In this document: positions 52,342 through 62,242 of the stretch, in pieces
Numbering within the stretch: position 1 is the stretch's first letter
How the letters are laid out: every line of letters starts with the position of its first letter
Source: Streptomyces caelestis
GTDB taxonomy: Bacteria; Actinomycetota; Actinomycetes; Streptomycetales; Streptomycetaceae
Length of the DNA: 64,000 nucleotides
NCBI RefSeq assembly: GCF_014205255.1
Contig: NZ_JACHNE010000001.1
Location: forward strand, 1,674,001-1,738,000
Direction: 5' to 3'
The notes under the pieces: generated by a model
Seen by the model: only the letters and a program-made list of their open reading frames with translations
Told to the model about the DNA's origin: nothing
Databases searched by the model: none
Program-made: the position numbers and the translations under genes

Positions 52342-53358
52342 GTGGCACGAGGCAGCACCCGCCCCACGAGCCGGGACGTCGCCCAGGCCGCCGGCGTCTC
52401 CCAGGCTGCGGTCTCCCTGGTCCTGGGCGACAAGTGGCACGGCCGCGTCTCGGAGGCAACCGCTCAGCGGGTCCGCGAGGCCGCCCGCGACCTGGGTTAC
52501 CGGCCGAACCTGGCCGCCCGCAACCTGCGCCTGGGCCGCACCCGCACGGTCCTCCTGGTGGTCCCGGCCCTGACCACCGAGTTCTTCGCCGGCGTCTACA
52601 CGGGCGCGGCCCGCGTCGCCGCCGAGCACGGCTTCGGCGTGGTCCTCTACCCCTCCCCCGAGGGCATCGGTCCCGCCCGTGACCCCTTCGCCTCGGCCCA
52701 GGCCGCTCTGGACGGCGTCATCGCCTCCTCCATGGCCGCGGACGCGCTCACCGCGATCCGCGGGGAGGCACTGCCTCTGGTGATGCTCGACAGCGACCCC
52801 GCCGGGAGCCTGGGTGCCGCGACGGTGAACCTGGACATCGCCGACGGTGTCCGCCAGGCCGCGGAACACCTGCTGTCCCTGGGCCATCGCCGGTTCCTCC
52901 ACCTCGCGGCGGACGTGCCGTCCTGGACCTTCGAGGTTCGCGCCCGGGAGCTGGCGGCCCGCCTGGCCGAGGTGCCCGGTACGTCCGTCCGCACGGCCCG
53001 CTCACCGATCTCCATCGAGGGCGCGGTGGCCGCGGCCGAAACCGCCCTCTGCGAGCCCGGCCCCCGCCCGACCGCCGTGATCTGCGACGACGACCAGCTG
53101 GCCGCCGGCACGTACAAGGCAGCTCGGCGCCTGGGCCTGGGGGTCCCGGACGACCTGTCGGTCACCGGCCTGGACGATCTGGCCCTGGCCACGGCGATCG
53201 ACCCGGAACTGACGACGGTCCGCCTGGACGCCGAGCTGTTCGGTGAACGGGGTATGCGGGCGCTGCTGGCCGTCCTGGAGGGCCGCGAGCCCGAGGCCGG
53301 GGACATCCCGGTGCGGCTGGTAGTACGGGGCTCTACGGCACCACCAGGCTTGCCGTAG
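52342..53358 (+). CDS. LacI-family transcriptional regulator
   Basis: 338 residues. N-terminal HTH (TSRDVAQAAGVSQAAVSLVLGDKWHGRVSEATAQRVREAARDLGY) and a periplasmic-binding-like effector domain (LLVVPALTTEFFAGVYTGAARVA, AVICDDDQLAAGTYKAARRLGLGVPDDLSVTGLDDL). It probably controls the divergent MFS transporter. The GTG at 52342 (MARGSTRPTSRDV) is preferred over an ATG 14 codons upstream, as GAAGGAG is positioned for it. A hairpin at 53364-53403 follows. Confidence 0.92.
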   Translation: MARGSTRPTSRDVAQAAGVSQAAVSLVLGDKWHGRVSEATAQRVREAARDLGYRPNLAARNLRLGRTRTVLLVVPALTTEFFAGVYTGAARVAAEHGFGVVLYPSPEGIGPARDPFASAQAALDGVIASSMAADALTAIRGEALPLVMLDSDPAGSLGAATVNLDIADGVRQAAEHLLSLGHRRFLHLAADVPSWTFEVRARELAARLAEVPGTSVRTARSPISIEGAVAAAETALCEPGPRPTAVICDDDQLAAGTYKAARRLGLGVPDDLSVTGLDDLALATAIDPELTTVRLDAELFGERGMRALLAVLEGREPEAGDIPVRLVVRGSTAPPGLP

Positions 53359-53821
53359 GTGCACGGGTTGCTGCGGGGGCCGGGCGGGCCCGGCAGCAAC
53401 CCGGCTCGAGCGGCGTGCCGCCGGCCACTGCGGGGCTGGGCGAGCCCCCAACCCCGCGGAGCAGGGCGCCGTCGGCCGCTGCTGGGGCGGGGTGGGCCCG
53501 CAATCCGGCGGAGCGGGGCCGCTTGCGCCCACCCGTACCGCCCAAGCGGCACGGCTGCCCGCAGCCAGGCGGGCCACCGGACCCCCGCCACGCCCCGCAG
53601 CCGCCTACGGCGAGAAGGGGACGTGTCGGGGGGTGTCCGCCCGCAGCGGTTGGCGCGTCAACGGACGGTTAGTCGGTGTCCGACCCCATCGCGCCGTTCC
53701 GAGGACGGACATCCCCCGACGCGGCCCCGACCCACAACCCGCGCGTAGGCGAAGGCGCGCACCCCCACCGAAGCCGCACAGGCCGCCGCAGGCACCCCGG
53801 CTCAACCGCCGGAGGCAACCG
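53359..53821. other. Non-coding region with hairpins between LacI and prcA
   Basis: 463 bases between convergent genes, with no supportable gene. It is extremely GC-rich with several inverted repeats, including the LacI terminator (53364-53403) and GGGGCT-N5-AGCCCC at 53432-53448. Part probably serves as terminator for prcA on the other strand. Confidence 0.65.
53364..53403 (+). terminator. Terminator after the LacI gene
   Basis: An 11-bp perfect inverted repeat (CGGGTTGCTGC at 53364-53374 with 53393-53403), with the central part GGGCC-rich and able to extend the stem. It starts 6 bases past the LacI stop codon. Confidence 0.8.
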
Positions 53822-54604
53822 TTACTCGTCGTTCCCGGACGCCTCCGCCTCCGCCGCAGCTTCGGCATTCGCATCCGCCTCGGCCTCCGACGCCGTGGTC
53901 GCCCCGTCCGCCTCCAGCAGCCGGCCCAGCTGGCGCCCAGTGATCCGCTTGAACTTGCGCTTCTGCGGCCGCGTCCGGTCCAGAACCGCCACTTCCAGCC
54001 GCTCCGCGGGAATCTCCCGCTCGCTGCCGTTCGTGTCACGCGACAGCGCCTGCACCGCCAGCTTCAGCGCCTCGGCCAGCGTCATACCGTCCCGATGGCG
54101 CTGGTCCAGGTAGCTGCTGATCTGCTCCGAGTTGCCGCCGACCGCGACCGAGCCGTGCTCGTCCACGATGGACCCGTCATGCGGCAGCCGGTAGATCTGG
54201 TCGCCCTCGGGCCTCTCCCCCACCTCCGCGACGACCAGCTCCACCTCGTACGGCTTCTCGGCCGAGCTGGAGAAGATCGTGCCCAGCGTCTGCGCGTACA
54301 CGTTCGCCAGGCCCCGGGCCGTCACATCGTCCCGGTCGTAGGTGTAACCCCGCAGGTCGGCGTAGCGCACACCGCCGATCCGCAGGTTCTCGTACTCGTT
54401 GTACTTGCCGGCGGCCGCGAAGCCGATCCGGTCATAGATCTCGCTGAACTTGTGCAGCGCACGGGACGGGTTCTCCCCGACGAACACGATGCCGTCGGCG
54501 TACTGCAGCACGACCAGGCTGCGACCACGCGCGATGCCCTTGCGGGCGTACTCCGCCCGGTCGGCCATCGCCTGCTGGGGTGAGACATAGAACGGCGTCG
54601 ACAC
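53822..54604 (-). CDS. prcA: 20S proteasome alpha subunit
   Basis: 260 residues. The N-terminal segment [22 protein letters not shown] is the alpha-type gate, and the core [16 protein letters not shown]...[20 protein letters not shown] is typical. The outer ring of the core particle, it gates entry to the PrcB chamber and receives Arc. The C-terminus is a long Ala/Glu-rich tail. It follows prcB by 69 bases. A GTG start (54602-54604). Confidence 0.97.
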   Translation of the reverse strand: MSTPFYVSPQQAMADRAEYARKGIARGRSLVVLQYADGIVFVGENPSRALHKFSEIYDRIGFAAAGKYNEYENLRIGGVRYADLRGYTYDRDDVTARGLANVYAQTLGTIFSSSAEKPYEVELVVAEVGERPEGDQIYRLPHDGSIVDEHGSVAVGGNSEQISSYLDQRHRDGMTLAEALKLAVQALSRDTNGSEREIPAERLEVAVLDRTRPQKRKFKRITGRQLGRLLEADGATTASEAEADANAEAAAEAEASGNDE

Positions 54605-54673
54605 CGGTTATCCGTCCCTCTCTTGAAGATTCCGTCGGTTCACTGGACCACCCTCACGAAGACAACCCGCCGC

Positions 54674-55519
54674 TCACAGCAGCGCGGCCCGCGGACCGTC
54701 GGGCTGTTCCAGACGCCGCTCCAGAATCGAGCGCGCGATCTCCGACGACTCGTTCTCGGTGAGCCGGCGGAAACCGTCCTCGGTGATCACGGTGACGATG
54801 GGATAGATCCGGCGGGCGACATCGGGACCACCGGTCGCCGAGTCGTCGTCTGCCGCGTCGTAGAGCGCCTGGACCACGAGCGTCGTGGCCTCGGCCTCGC
54901 TCAGGTTCTCCCGGAAGAGCTTCTTCATCGCGCCGCGGGCGAAGATCGAACCGGAACCCGTGGCCGCGTAACCCTGCTCCTCGGAGCGCCCGCCCGTGAC
55001 GTCGTAGGAGAAGATCCGCCCCTTCTCCCGGTCCACGTCGTACCCGGCGAACAGCGGGACGACGGCCAGCCCCTGCATGGCCATCCCCAGGTTCGAGCGG
55101 ATCATCGTCGACAGCCGGTTCGCCTTGCCCTCCAGCGACAGCTGCGTGCCCTCGACCTTCTCGAAGTGCTCCAGCTCCAGCTGGAACAGCTTCACCATCT
55201 CCACAGCCAGACCCGCCGTACCGGCGATGCCCACAGCCGAGTACTCGTCGGCAGGGAAGACCTTCTCGATGTCCCGCTGCGCGATGACGTTACCCATGGT
55301 GGCCCGCCGGTCTCCGGCGAGGACGACGCCGCCGGGGAAGGTCACGGCCACGATCGTCGTGCCGTGCGGCGCCTCGATCGCGCCCTGCACCGGTGGCAGC
55401 TTCTTGTTGCCCGGCAGCAGTTCCGGCTGGTGATCGGAGAGGAAGTCCATGAAGGAGGAGGACCCTGGCGTCAGGAAGGCAGCTGGTAGACGCCCGGTGC
55501 TACGAGTGTTGGCTTCCAC
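54674..55519 (-). CDS. prcB: 20S proteasome beta subunit, with propeptide
   Basis: 281 residues. The mature enzyme should begin at Thr54 ([15 protein letters not shown]), after a 53-residue propeptide, giving an N-terminal Thr nucleophile. Catalytic-site residues GDRRATMGN and the [15 protein letters not shown] region are intact. It forms the proteolytic inner rings. The GTG at 55517-55519 has GGAAGGA upstream. Its first codons lie inside the small ORF 55471-55755. Confidence 0.97.
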   Translation of the reverse strand: MEANTRSTGRLPAAFLTPGSSSFMDFLSDHQPELLPGNKKLPPVQGAIEAPHGTTIVAVTFPGGVVLAGDRRATMGNVIAQRDIEKVFPADEYSAVGIAGTAGLAVEMVKLFQLELEHFEKVEGTQLSLEGKANRLSTMIRSNLGMAMQGLAVVPLFAGYDVDREKGRIFSYDVTGGRSEEQGYAATGSGSIFARGAMKKLFRENLSEAEATTLVVQALYDAADDDSATGGPDVARRIYPIVTVITEDGFRRLTENESSEIARSILERRLEQPDGPRAALL

Positions 55520-55755
55520 GCGATTCCTTCCACGTATGCGACAGCCCGCCCTGTGACGTCGGGCCGATCCTTGGAAACAACCCCGGTCCGGTTGCGACCG
55601 GGGGCACGGTATGCCACGGACCCTACCCGTCCTTTGGCGGTGATCCACATGCCCGGCGACCCCAACTCCGCCGGAGCCACGCCCCACTTGCCCGCCACTC
55701 TCATCCGGCGGCCCGCCGGGCTCCGGACGCCACCGACGCCCGGAGCGCCGCACAC
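55471..55755 (-). CDS. Small hypothetical ORF overlapping prcB start
   Basis: 94 codons on the same strand as prcB and overlapping its start by 49 bases in another frame. No family is recognised (central residues [16 protein letters not shown]). Third positions are about 70% G or C, well below its neighbours, which suggests either a recently acquired or decayed gene or a chance frame. The 337-base pup-prcB gap around it has no other gene. Treat as doubtful. Confidence 0.3.
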   Translation of the reverse strand: MCGAPGVGGVRSPAGRRMRVAGKWGVAPAELGSPGMWITAKGRVGSVAYRAPGRNRTGVVSKDRPDVTGRAVAYVEGIAWKPTLVAPGVYQLPS

Positions 55756-55856
55756 GAAGGCATCACCTCACGCACTGCCCCGCGCACAGCGCTCCGCGCT
55801 CCGCCCGTCCGTCACCCAGGCACCCCATTCACCTTCGGATCGAAGGCGCAGGCGCC

Positions 55857-56075
55857 TTACTGGCCACCCTTCTGAACGAAGGACCGCACGAAGTCCTCGG
55901 CGTTCTCCTCGAGGACGTCGTCGATCTCGTCCAGAACCGAGTCCACGTCGTCGCTCAGCTTCTCCTGACGCTCCTTGAGGTCCTCCGAAGCCTGCGCCTC
56001 CGCCGCCTGCTCCTCGACCTCCTCGGTGGACCGGGTGGCCTTCTGCTGTCCGCCGCCGGTGTCCTTCGTCGCCAT
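55857..56075 (-). CDS. pup: Prokaryotic ubiquitin-like protein Pup
   Basis: 72 residues, disordered, highly charged. The C-terminal part VLDEIDDVLEENAEDFVRSFVQKGGQ is diagnostic: it binds Arc/Mpa and ends Gly-Gly-Gln, so the Gln must be deamidated by Dop before ligation by PafA. The ATG at 56073-56075 begins MATKDTGGGQQK. It lies between dop and prcB on the same strand. Confidence 0.98.
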   Translation of the reverse strand: MATKDTGGGQQKATRSTEEVEEQAAEAQASEDLKERQEKLSDDVDSVLDEIDDVLEENAEDFVRSFVQKGGQ

Positions 56076-56253
56076 ATCCCTCACCCCGCTCGGTTCGCCC
56101 GACACAGTTGCTCGGTCAAGATCAGACCCTACTCGCCGGGTCTGACAATGGCCCCGCAGTTGCTCCAACGTACGGGGACCACCTCGATGATTCCCGGACC
56201 TGGGATTTTCCACCCTGTCCGGCGGGCCCCACCCGAGTACCCGCGTTGCGCTC

Positions 56254-57765
56254 TCACCCTCCCGACAGGACCCTGACCAGGTCTTCCGCGGTGCGGCAGC
56301 GGTCCAGGAGCTCCTTGACGTGATTACGCGTTCCGCGAAGCGGTTCCAGGGTTGGAACGCGCTGGAGGGAGTCCCGGCCCGGCAGGTCGAAGATCACCGA
56401 GTCCCAGGAGGCCGCCGCGACGTCGTCCGCGTACTGCTCCAGGCAGCGGCCGCGGAAGTACGCGCGCGTGTCCTCCGGCGGCGCCGTACGGGCCCGCTCC
56501 ACCTCCGCCTCGTCCAGCAGCCGCTTCATGCGCCCGCGAGCCGCCAGACGGTTGTACAGGCCCTTCTCGGGCCGTACGTCGGCGTACTGGAGGTCGACCA
56601 GGTGCAGCCGCGGCGCGTCCCAGTCGAGGTCGTCCCGGCGCCGGTAGCCCTCCATGAGCTCCCGCTTGGCGACCCAGTCCAGCTCGCCGGCCAGGCTCAT
56701 CGGGTCGTGCTCCAGACGGGTGAGGGTGTCCTCCCAGCGCGAGAGGACGTCCTTCGTCTGGTCGTCGGCGTCGGCCCCGAACCGCTCCTCCACGTACTTG
56801 CGCGCGAGCTCGTAGTACTCCATCTGCAGCTGGACCGCCGTGAGCGTACGACCGCTGCGCAGCGTGACCAGGCGCTTCAGGGACGGGTCGTGCGAGACCT
56901 GGTGGAGGGTGCGGACGGGCTGGTCGACGGCCAGGTCGACGGCGATGAAACCGTCCTCGATCATCGACAGGACCAGGGAGGTCGTCCCCAGCTTGAGGTA
57001 CGTCGAGATCTCCGACAGGTTCGCGTCGCCGATGATCACGTGCAGACGGCGGTACTTCTCGGCGTCCGCGTGCGGCTCGTCGCGGGTGTTGATGATCGGG
57101 CGCTTGAGCGTCGTCTCCAGGCCGACCTCGACCTCGAAGTAGTCGGCTCGCTGGCTGAGCTGGAAGCCGTGCTCGTGCCCGTCCTGGCCGATGCCGACGC
57201 GGCCCGCTCCGGTGAAGACCTGGCGGGAGACGAAGAACGGCGTGAGGTGGCGCACGATGTCCGAGAAGGGGGTCTCCCGCTTCATCAGGTAGTTCTCGTG
57301 CGTGCCGTAGGACGCGCCCTTGTTGTCGGTGTTGTTCTTGTACAGGTGGATCGGCTGGGCACCGGGCAGCTGGGCGGCCCGTTCCGCGGCCTCCGCCATG
57401 ATCCGCTCGCCGGCCTTGTCCCAGAGGACGGCGTCCCGCGGGTTGGTCACCTCGGGAGCGCTGTACTCGGGGTGTGCGTGGTCGACGTAGAGCCGCGCGC
57501 CGTTGGTGAGGATCACATTGGCCAGGCCGATGTCCTCGTCGGTGAGCTGGCTGGAGTCGGCGGCCTCGCGGGCGAGGTCGAAGCCTCGGGCGTCCCGCAG
57601 CGGGTTCTCCTCCTCGAAGTCCCAGCGGGCCCGGCGGGCCCGGTGCATCGCCGCCGCGTAGGCGTTCACGATCTGGGACGAGGTGAGCATGGCATTGGCG
57701 TTGGGGTGGCCGGGGACGGAGATTCCGTACTCCGTCTCGATGCCCATTACTCGCCGTACGGTCAT
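56254..57765 (-). CDS. dop: Pup deamidase/depupylase Dop
   Basis: 503 residues, paralogue of PafA with the same glutamine-synthetase-like fold. [20 protein letters not shown] starts the protein; the metal- and ATP-site regions [38 protein letters not shown] and [27 protein letters not shown] are intact. Dop deamidates Pup-Gln and also removes Pup from substrates. The ATG at 57763-57765 has AAGGAGGG upstream. Confidence 0.97.
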   Translation of the reverse strand: MTVRRVMGIETEYGISVPGHPNANAMLTSSQIVNAYAAAMHRARRARWDFEEENPLRDARGFDLAREAADSSQLTDEDIGLANVILTNGARLYVDHAHPEYSAPEVTNPRDAVLWDKAGERIMAEAAERAAQLPGAQPIHLYKNNTDNKGASYGTHENYLMKRETPFSDIVRHLTPFFVSRQVFTGAGRVGIGQDGHEHGFQLSQRADYFEVEVGLETTLKRPIINTRDEPHADAEKYRRLHVIIGDANLSEISTYLKLGTTSLVLSMIEDGFIAVDLAVDQPVRTLHQVSHDPSLKRLVTLRSGRTLTAVQLQMEYYELARKYVEERFGADADDQTKDVLSRWEDTLTRLEHDPMSLAGELDWVAKRELMEGYRRRDDLDWDAPRLHLVDLQYADVRPEKGLYNRLAARGRMKRLLDEAEVERARTAPPEDTRAYFRGRCLEQYADDVAAASWDSVIFDLPGRDSLQRVPTLEPLRGTRNHVKELLDRCRTAEDLVRVLSGG

Positions 57766-57953
57766 GCGGCCCTCCTTGCCCGGCGGCGCCCTCGGTCGTG
57801 GGCTCCACTCAGATACCGCTGGCGCTCGGTTGCGTGTGCGGTGCCCGTCCCCGCACTGCGCGACTTGGCGGTACGCAAGAGCCTAGAACGCCTTTGCACT
57901 GGTGGGGAGATCATTTGCGTCATTGCGTTGCTCCAGCCGTGGCCTGAAAAACA

Positions 57954-57992
57954 GGCGGCTGCGGGTACCCGCCGAGGGCACCCGCAGCCGCC
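57954..57992 (-). terminator. Intrinsic terminator after arc
   Basis: A 13-bp perfect inverted repeat (GGCGGCTGCGGGT at 57954-57966 with 57980-57992), 8 bases past the arc stop codon, followed on the minus strand by TGTTTTTCAGG. This is a full intrinsic terminator with a U-run, unlike most hairpins here, and separates arc from dop. Confidence 0.9.
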
Positions 57993-57999
57993 CTGCCTT

Positions 58000-59766
58000 T
58001 TACAGGTACTGACCGGTGTTCGCCACCGTGTCGATGGAGCGTCCGGTGTCCGCGCCCTGCTTTCCGGTGATGAGCGTACGGATGTACACGATCCGCTCGC
58101 CCTTCTTGCCGGAGATCCGGGCCCAGTCGTCCGGGTTGGTGGTGTTCGGCAGGTCCTCGTTCTCCTTGAACTCGTCCACGCAGGCTTGGAGGAGGTGGGA
58201 GACCCGAAGGCCCTTCTGACTCTTCTCGAGAAAGTCCTTGATCGCCATCTTCTTGGCACGGCCCACGATGTTCTCGATCATGGCGCCGGAGTTGAAGTCC
58301 TTGAAGTACAGGACTTCCTTGTCACCGTTGGCGTAGGTGACCTCCAGGAAGCGGTTCTCCTCGGATTCGGTGTACATGTGCTCCACGGCCGTCTGGATCA
58401 TGTTCTGGACCGTGGCGCCCTTGTCGCCGCCGTGCTCGCCGAGGTCGTCGGCGTGCAGCGGGAGGCGCTCGGTGAGGTACTTGCCGAAGATGTCCTTGGC
58501 CGCCTCGGCGTCCGGACGCTCGATCTTGATCTTCACGTCGAGCCGGCCGGGCCGCAGGATGGCCGGGTCGATCATGTCCTCACGGTTGGAGGCACCGATC
58601 ACGACCACGTTCTGCAGGCCCTCCACACCGTCGATCTCGGCGAGCAGCTGCGGGACGATGGTGTTCTCCACGTCCGAGCTGACACCGGAGCCACGGGTGC
58701 GGAAGAGGGACTCCATCTCGTCGAAGAAGACGATGACGGGGGTGCCCTCGCTGGCCTTCTCACGGGCCCGCTGGAAGACGAGGCGGATCTGCCGCTCCGT
58801 CTCACCGACGTACTTGTTCAGGAGCTCGGGGCCCTTGATGTTGAGGAAGAAGCTCTTGCCGGCGGCCTGGCCGGTCACCTCGGCGACCTTCTTGGCCAGC
58901 GAGTTCGCCACGGCCTTGGCGATCAGGGTCTTACCGCATCCAGGGGGCCCGTACAGCAGGACACCCTTGGGCGGCCGCAGTTCGTGCTCCTTGAACAGGT
59001 CCGGGTAGAGGTACGGGAGCTCGACGGCGTCCCGGATGGCCTCGATCTGGCCGCCGAGACCACCGATCTGCTCGTAGCCGATGTCGGGGACTTCTTCGAG
59101 GACGAGCTCCTCGACCTCGCTCTTGGGCACGACCTCGTAGACGTAGCCGGAGCGGGGTTCGAGCAGGAGGGCGTCGCCGGGGCGGATGGTGACGTCCAGC
59201 AGCGGCTCGGCGAGCCGTACCACCCGCTCCTCGTCGGTGTGCCCGAGCACCAGGGCCCGCTCGCCGTCCTCGAGGATCTCCTTGAGGGTGACGATGTCAC
59301 CGACGCGCTCGAACTCCATGGCGTCGACCACGTTGAGCGCCTCGTTGAGCATCACTTCCTGGCCGCGCCGGAGCTCGTCGAGCTCGACGCTTGGGCTGAC
59401 GTTCACCCTGAGCTTGCGGCCGCCGGTGAAGATGTCGGCGGTGCCGTCCTCGTTCGCCGTCAAGAAGACACCGAAGCCGGCCGGCGGCTGTGCGAGCCGG
59501 TCGACTTCCTCCTTGAGGGCCACGATCTGGTCGCGGGCCTCACGGAGCGTGTTGGCGAGTCTCTCGTTCTGGGCGGACACGCCGGCCAGATTGGTCTGCA
59601 GCTCGACGATCCGCTCTTCGAGAATCCTCGTGTGTCGCGGAGAGTCGGCGAGCTTGCGTCGCAGGACGGCGATCTCCTGCTCAAGGTAGGCGATCTGCCC
59701 GGCCGGGTCGTCGGACCCGCGTCCCGGGCGGATGCCGCGGTTCATGTCGTCGTCGTGGGCTGCCAC
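58000..59766 (-). CDS. arc: Proteasome ATPase Arc (Mpa)
   Basis: 588 residues, the length of Streptomyces Arc. An N-terminal coiled coil at about 14-96 ([24 protein letters not shown]) binds Pup; then two OB domains and an AAA domain with Walker A GPPGCGKT, Walker [12 protein letters not shown] and R-finger region. The last residues GQYL carry the C-terminal QYL/Tyr motif that docks to the proteasome. It unfolds pupylated proteins into PrcBA. The GTG at 59764-59766 begins [11 protein letters not shown] with GGAGGTGAGG upstream. Confidence 0.97.
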   Translation of the reverse strand: MAAHDDDMNRGIRPGRGSDDPAGQIAYLEQEIAVLRRKLADSPRHTRILEERIVELQTNLAGVSAQNERLANTLREARDQIVALKEEVDRLAQPPAGFGVFLTANEDGTADIFTGGRKLRVNVSPSVELDELRRGQEVMLNEALNVVDAMEFERVGDIVTLKEILEDGERALVLGHTDEERVVRLAEPLLDVTIRPGDALLLEPRSGYVYEVVPKSEVEELVLEEVPDIGYEQIGGLGGQIEAIRDAVELPYLYPDLFKEHELRPPKGVLLYGPPGCGKTLIAKAVANSLAKKVAEVTGQAAGKSFFLNIKGPELLNKYVGETERQIRLVFQRAREKASEGTPVIVFFDEMESLFRTRGSGVSSDVENTIVPQLLAEIDGVEGLQNVVVIGASNREDMIDPAILRPGRLDVKIKIERPDAEAAKDIFGKYLTERLPLHADDLGEHGGDKGATVQNMIQTAVEHMYTESEENRFLEVTYANGDKEVLYFKDFNSGAMIENIVGRAKKMAIKDFLEKSQKGLRVSHLLQACVDEFKENEDLPNTTNPDDWARISGKKGERIVYIRTLITGKQGADTGRSIDTVANTGQYL

Positions 59767-60012
59767 GGTCCTCACCTCCTCCAAGGGGAGCTGGACGCTT
59801 CCAGACCCTACCTGGGCGGGTGTCGATTGAAACCCCTAGATCACAAAGACGGTCGGGGTGTGTCCGATCTTCACCCTTGCGCTCTCCCTCACGCCAGGGG
59901 AATACCCAGCGAACATGATTGGAACCCAGCCGGAGGTAGGGTCGAAGCGTTCAACACCCGTCAGAGCTGGCCGGATTCCCGACCCGGCTCGACGTATGAA
60001 ACGGCAGGAGAC

Positions 60013-60318
60013 ATGAGCGTGCAGCAGGAGGCCGGGGTCGACGGTGAGGCGCTGGAGGTCTGGATCGACCAGGACCTGTGTACCGGTGACGGCATCTGCG
60101 CCCAGTACGCGCCCGAGGTGTTCGAGCTGGACATCGACGGTCTGGCCTATGTGAAGAGCACCGACGACGAGTTGCTCCAGGACAAGGGCGCGACAACGCC
60201 CGTTCCGCTGCCGCTTCTCACGGACGTGATCGACTCGGCGAAGGAGTGTCCGGGCGAGTGTATTCACGTGCGTCGAGTTTCGGACAGGGCCGAGATCTAC
60301 GGGCCGGACGCGGAGTGA
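60013..60318 (+). CDS. [3Fe-4S]/[4Fe-4S] ferredoxin
   Basis: 101 residues. Cluster-ligand pattern CTGDGIC (Cys-x5-Cys) and a later CPGEC near residue 83 match small single-cluster ferredoxins of actinomycetes, with DQDLCTGDGICAQYAPEVFELD as in P450-linked ferredoxins. An extra Cys in CPGEC may give a fourth ligand. Its electron partner is not nearby. The ATG at 60013 has GGCAGGAG upstream. It is divergent from arc. Confidence 0.93.
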   Translation: MSVQQEAGVDGEALEVWIDQDLCTGDGICAQYAPEVFELDIDGLAYVKSTDDELLQDKGATTPVPLPLLTDVIDSAKECPGECIHVRRVSDRAEIYGPDAE

Positions 60319-60375
60319 CCACTTCTCTACGTTCCGTTACTACTGTCTGATATCTCACACGCGGGCGCGCGAGCC

Positions 60376-60954
60376 TCACACGCTGCGGGCACCGGCCGGT
60401 GCGGAGCGCATGAACGCGCCGTTCCGCCAACGCCATTTCACGTCGCTGCGCACATCGGGGCAGCAACGCGGCACGTCGGACGACGAGTAGCCGAGGAGCG
60501 TGGCCGTGACGGCGCCGTCACGTACGGCGAAGTCACTGACGGTCGTGCCGTCCTTGGGGTCGAGCAGGGTCGCCACCACGCGCGGTTCGCCGCCGTCGCC
60601 GCGCCGGGTGAGGACGTACACGCCGTCCGGCGGGGTGCCCATCGGGGAGTTGCAGTGGACGACGGCCACCGTCTCGGGTTTGCCGTCGCCGTCGAGGTCG
60701 CCGGAGGCCTTCTTCTCCACCAGGGCCTTCACCGGGCCGCACTCGATGGGGAACTCCACCGCGGCCGGGTCGGGCGCTGTCGCGTTCGCCGGCGCGCTTC
60801 TGGTCGCGGGGCCGGCCGCCTGGGCCGCCGTGGCAGCGCCCGGCTGGAGGAACGAGGAGAGGGCCACGACGCCGGCGACGGCCGTGGCGGTCGCGAGCCA
60901 GTGGATGGGGCGGGTGTGGGTGTGGGCGAGCTCCGGGACGGCGGAAGGCTGCAC
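60376..60954 (-). CDS. Secreted protein with EF-hand-like motif
   Basis: 192 residues, no recognised family. A signal peptide at about 17-45 (WLATATAVAGVVALSSFLQPGAATAAQA) is followed by a small domain with DLDGDGKPE, an EF-hand/FG-GAP-like calcium loop, and five Cys (IECGP, VVHCNS, PRCCPD and one in the signal region). The GTG at 60952-60954 has AGGAG upstream. It converges with the ferredoxin gene. Confidence 0.75.
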   Translation of the reverse strand: MQPSAVPELAHTHTRPIHWLATATAVAGVVALSSFLQPGAATAAQAAGPATRSAPANATAPDPAAVEFPIECGPVKALVEKKASGDLDGDGKPETVAVVHCNSPMGTPPDGVYVLTRRGDGGEPRVVATLLDPKDGTTVSDFAVRDGAVTATLLGYSSSDVPRCCPDVRSDVKWRWRNGAFMRSAPAGARSV

Positions 60955-61301
60955 TAGGAGTGTCTCCTGAGGGCTGTGCCGGTGGTGGTGGGGTGGCCAG
61001 CATGGTGCCACACGTCACACCGCGAGGGAACGGCGGGGGTGTGCACGTCCCGCGCCGGGGAAGTCGGAAGGGTTACGGTTCCTGCCGCCGTGTCAGCCCG
61101 CACGTGACGGCGCGGGTCGCTGCCGGCCCGCGTCTGGTCGGCAAGGCGGGCCGCGGAGGGCCTGTTTCAGGTCAAGGGGGACACCGGCTGGCTCACCCGC
61201 CGCGGCAGTCCGGGGGCAACAGTAAGGCGCCGTGGCGGAGTTCGGACGGGTCCGGGAACTCCGCCGCGGCGCCTGCGCGTTGTGCGGGGTGGCGGGGTGT
61301 C
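60955..61301. other. Intergenic region between TrmI and the secreted protein gene
   Basis: 347 bases without a gene. It holds the TrmI terminator (61226-61273) and, near 60955-61060, the promoter of the secreted protein gene. No other structure seen. Confidence 0.55.
61226..61273 (-). terminator. Terminator after the tRNA methyltransferase gene
   Basis: An 18-bp inverted repeat with one T-G mismatch (61226-61243 with 61256-61273) and an inner GGAC-GTCC extension, 28 bases past the TrmI stop codon. Very stable stem, GC-rich, with a short TTACTGTT tail on the minus strand. Confidence 0.85.
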
Positions 61302-62204
61302 TCAGCGGCCGGTGCCGCCGTCGGCGTTGGGGCCGGCGTAGTCCTCGCCGTAGGCGCCCTTGGCGGGGCGGCGGCGGCGCATGGGCGGCTCGACGCCGTC
61401 GGCCAGGCGGCGGGCGGTGAGCAGGAAGCCGGTGTGGCCGATCATCCGGTGGTCCGGGCGGACGGCCAGGCCCTCGATGTGCCAGTTGCGGATCATCGTC
61501 TCCCAGGAGGTCGGCTCGTTGAAGCAGCCGATCTCCCGGATGGACTCGACGGTCCGGGCGAGCTGGGTGGTGGTCGCCACGTAGCAGCACAGGATGCCGC
61601 CGGGGACCAGCGCCTTGGAGACGGCCTCCAGGCACTCCCAGGGGGCGAGCATGTCGAGGATGACGCGGTCCACGTCGCTGTCGGACAGGTTGTCCTGAAG
61701 GTCGCCGACGGTGAGCTGCCAGGCGGGGTGCGGGCCGCCGAAGTAGCGCTCCACGTTCGCCTGGGCGATCTCGGCGAAGTCCGCGCGGCGCTCGTAGCTG
61801 TGCAGCATGCCCTGGTCGCCGATGGCCCGCAGCAGGAAGCTGCTGAGCGAGCCGGAGCCGACGCCGGCCTCCACGACGCGGGCGCCGGGGAAGATGTCGG
61901 CGAAGGCGAGGATCTGCCCCGCGTCCTTGGGGTAGACCACGGCGGCGCCGCGGGGCATGGACAGGACGTAGTCGGGGAGCAGGGGGCGCAGCGCGAGGTA
62001 GGCGACGTTTCCCGTGGTGCGGACAACGCTGCCCTCGGGAGCACCGATCAGTTCGTCGTGCGGGAAGGAACCCTTGTGGGTGTGGAAGTTCTTCCCGGCC
62101 TCGAGCGTGAACGTGTAGTGGCGGCCCTTGGGGTCGGTCAGCTGTACCTGGTCCCCGACCTTGAAGGGCCCGCGCCTGCGGGCGGCACCGGTCGGTTCGG
62201 ACAT
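61302..62204 (-). CDS. trmI: tRNA (adenine-58-N1)-methyltransferase
   Basis: 300 residues. An N-terminal beta domain (about 10-75) precedes a Rossmann methyltransferase domain with the AdoMet-binding motif VVEAGVGSGSLSSFLLRAIG and the catalytic Asp region DRVILDMLAPWECLE. It makes m1A58 in the T-loop of tRNA, as in mycobacteria and archaea. The ATG is at 62202-62204. It follows the M50 protease gene by 38 bases on the same strand. Confidence 0.94.
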   Translation of the reverse strand: MSEPTGAARRRGPFKVGDQVQLTDPKGRHYTFTLEAGKNFHTHKGSFPHDELIGAPEGSVVRTTGNVAYLALRPLLPDYVLSMPRGAAVVYPKDAGQILAFADIFPGARVVEAGVGSGSLSSFLLRAIGDQGMLHSYERRADFAEIAQANVERYFGGPHPAWQLTVGDLQDNLSDSDVDRVILDMLAPWECLEAVSKALVPGGILCCYVATTTQLARTVESIREIGCFNEPTSWETMIRNWHIEGLAVRPDHRMIGHTGFLLTARRLADGVEPPMRRRRPAKGAYGEDYAGPNADGGTGR

Positions 62205-62242
62205 GTGACCAGCCTACCGGCACCTGAGGGGGCCTCCGACCA

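Noticed and set aside
53605..54039. Minus-strand frame extending past the end of prcA
   Set aside because: A different frame from prcA, crossing a non-coding GC-rich hairpin region.
56320..60318. A 1332-codon open frame on the plus strand
   Set aside because: It is antisense to dop and arc and continues into the ferredoxin frame; only its last 101 codons (60013-60318) are a real gene. Long antisense frames are expected in DNA with very high third-position GC.
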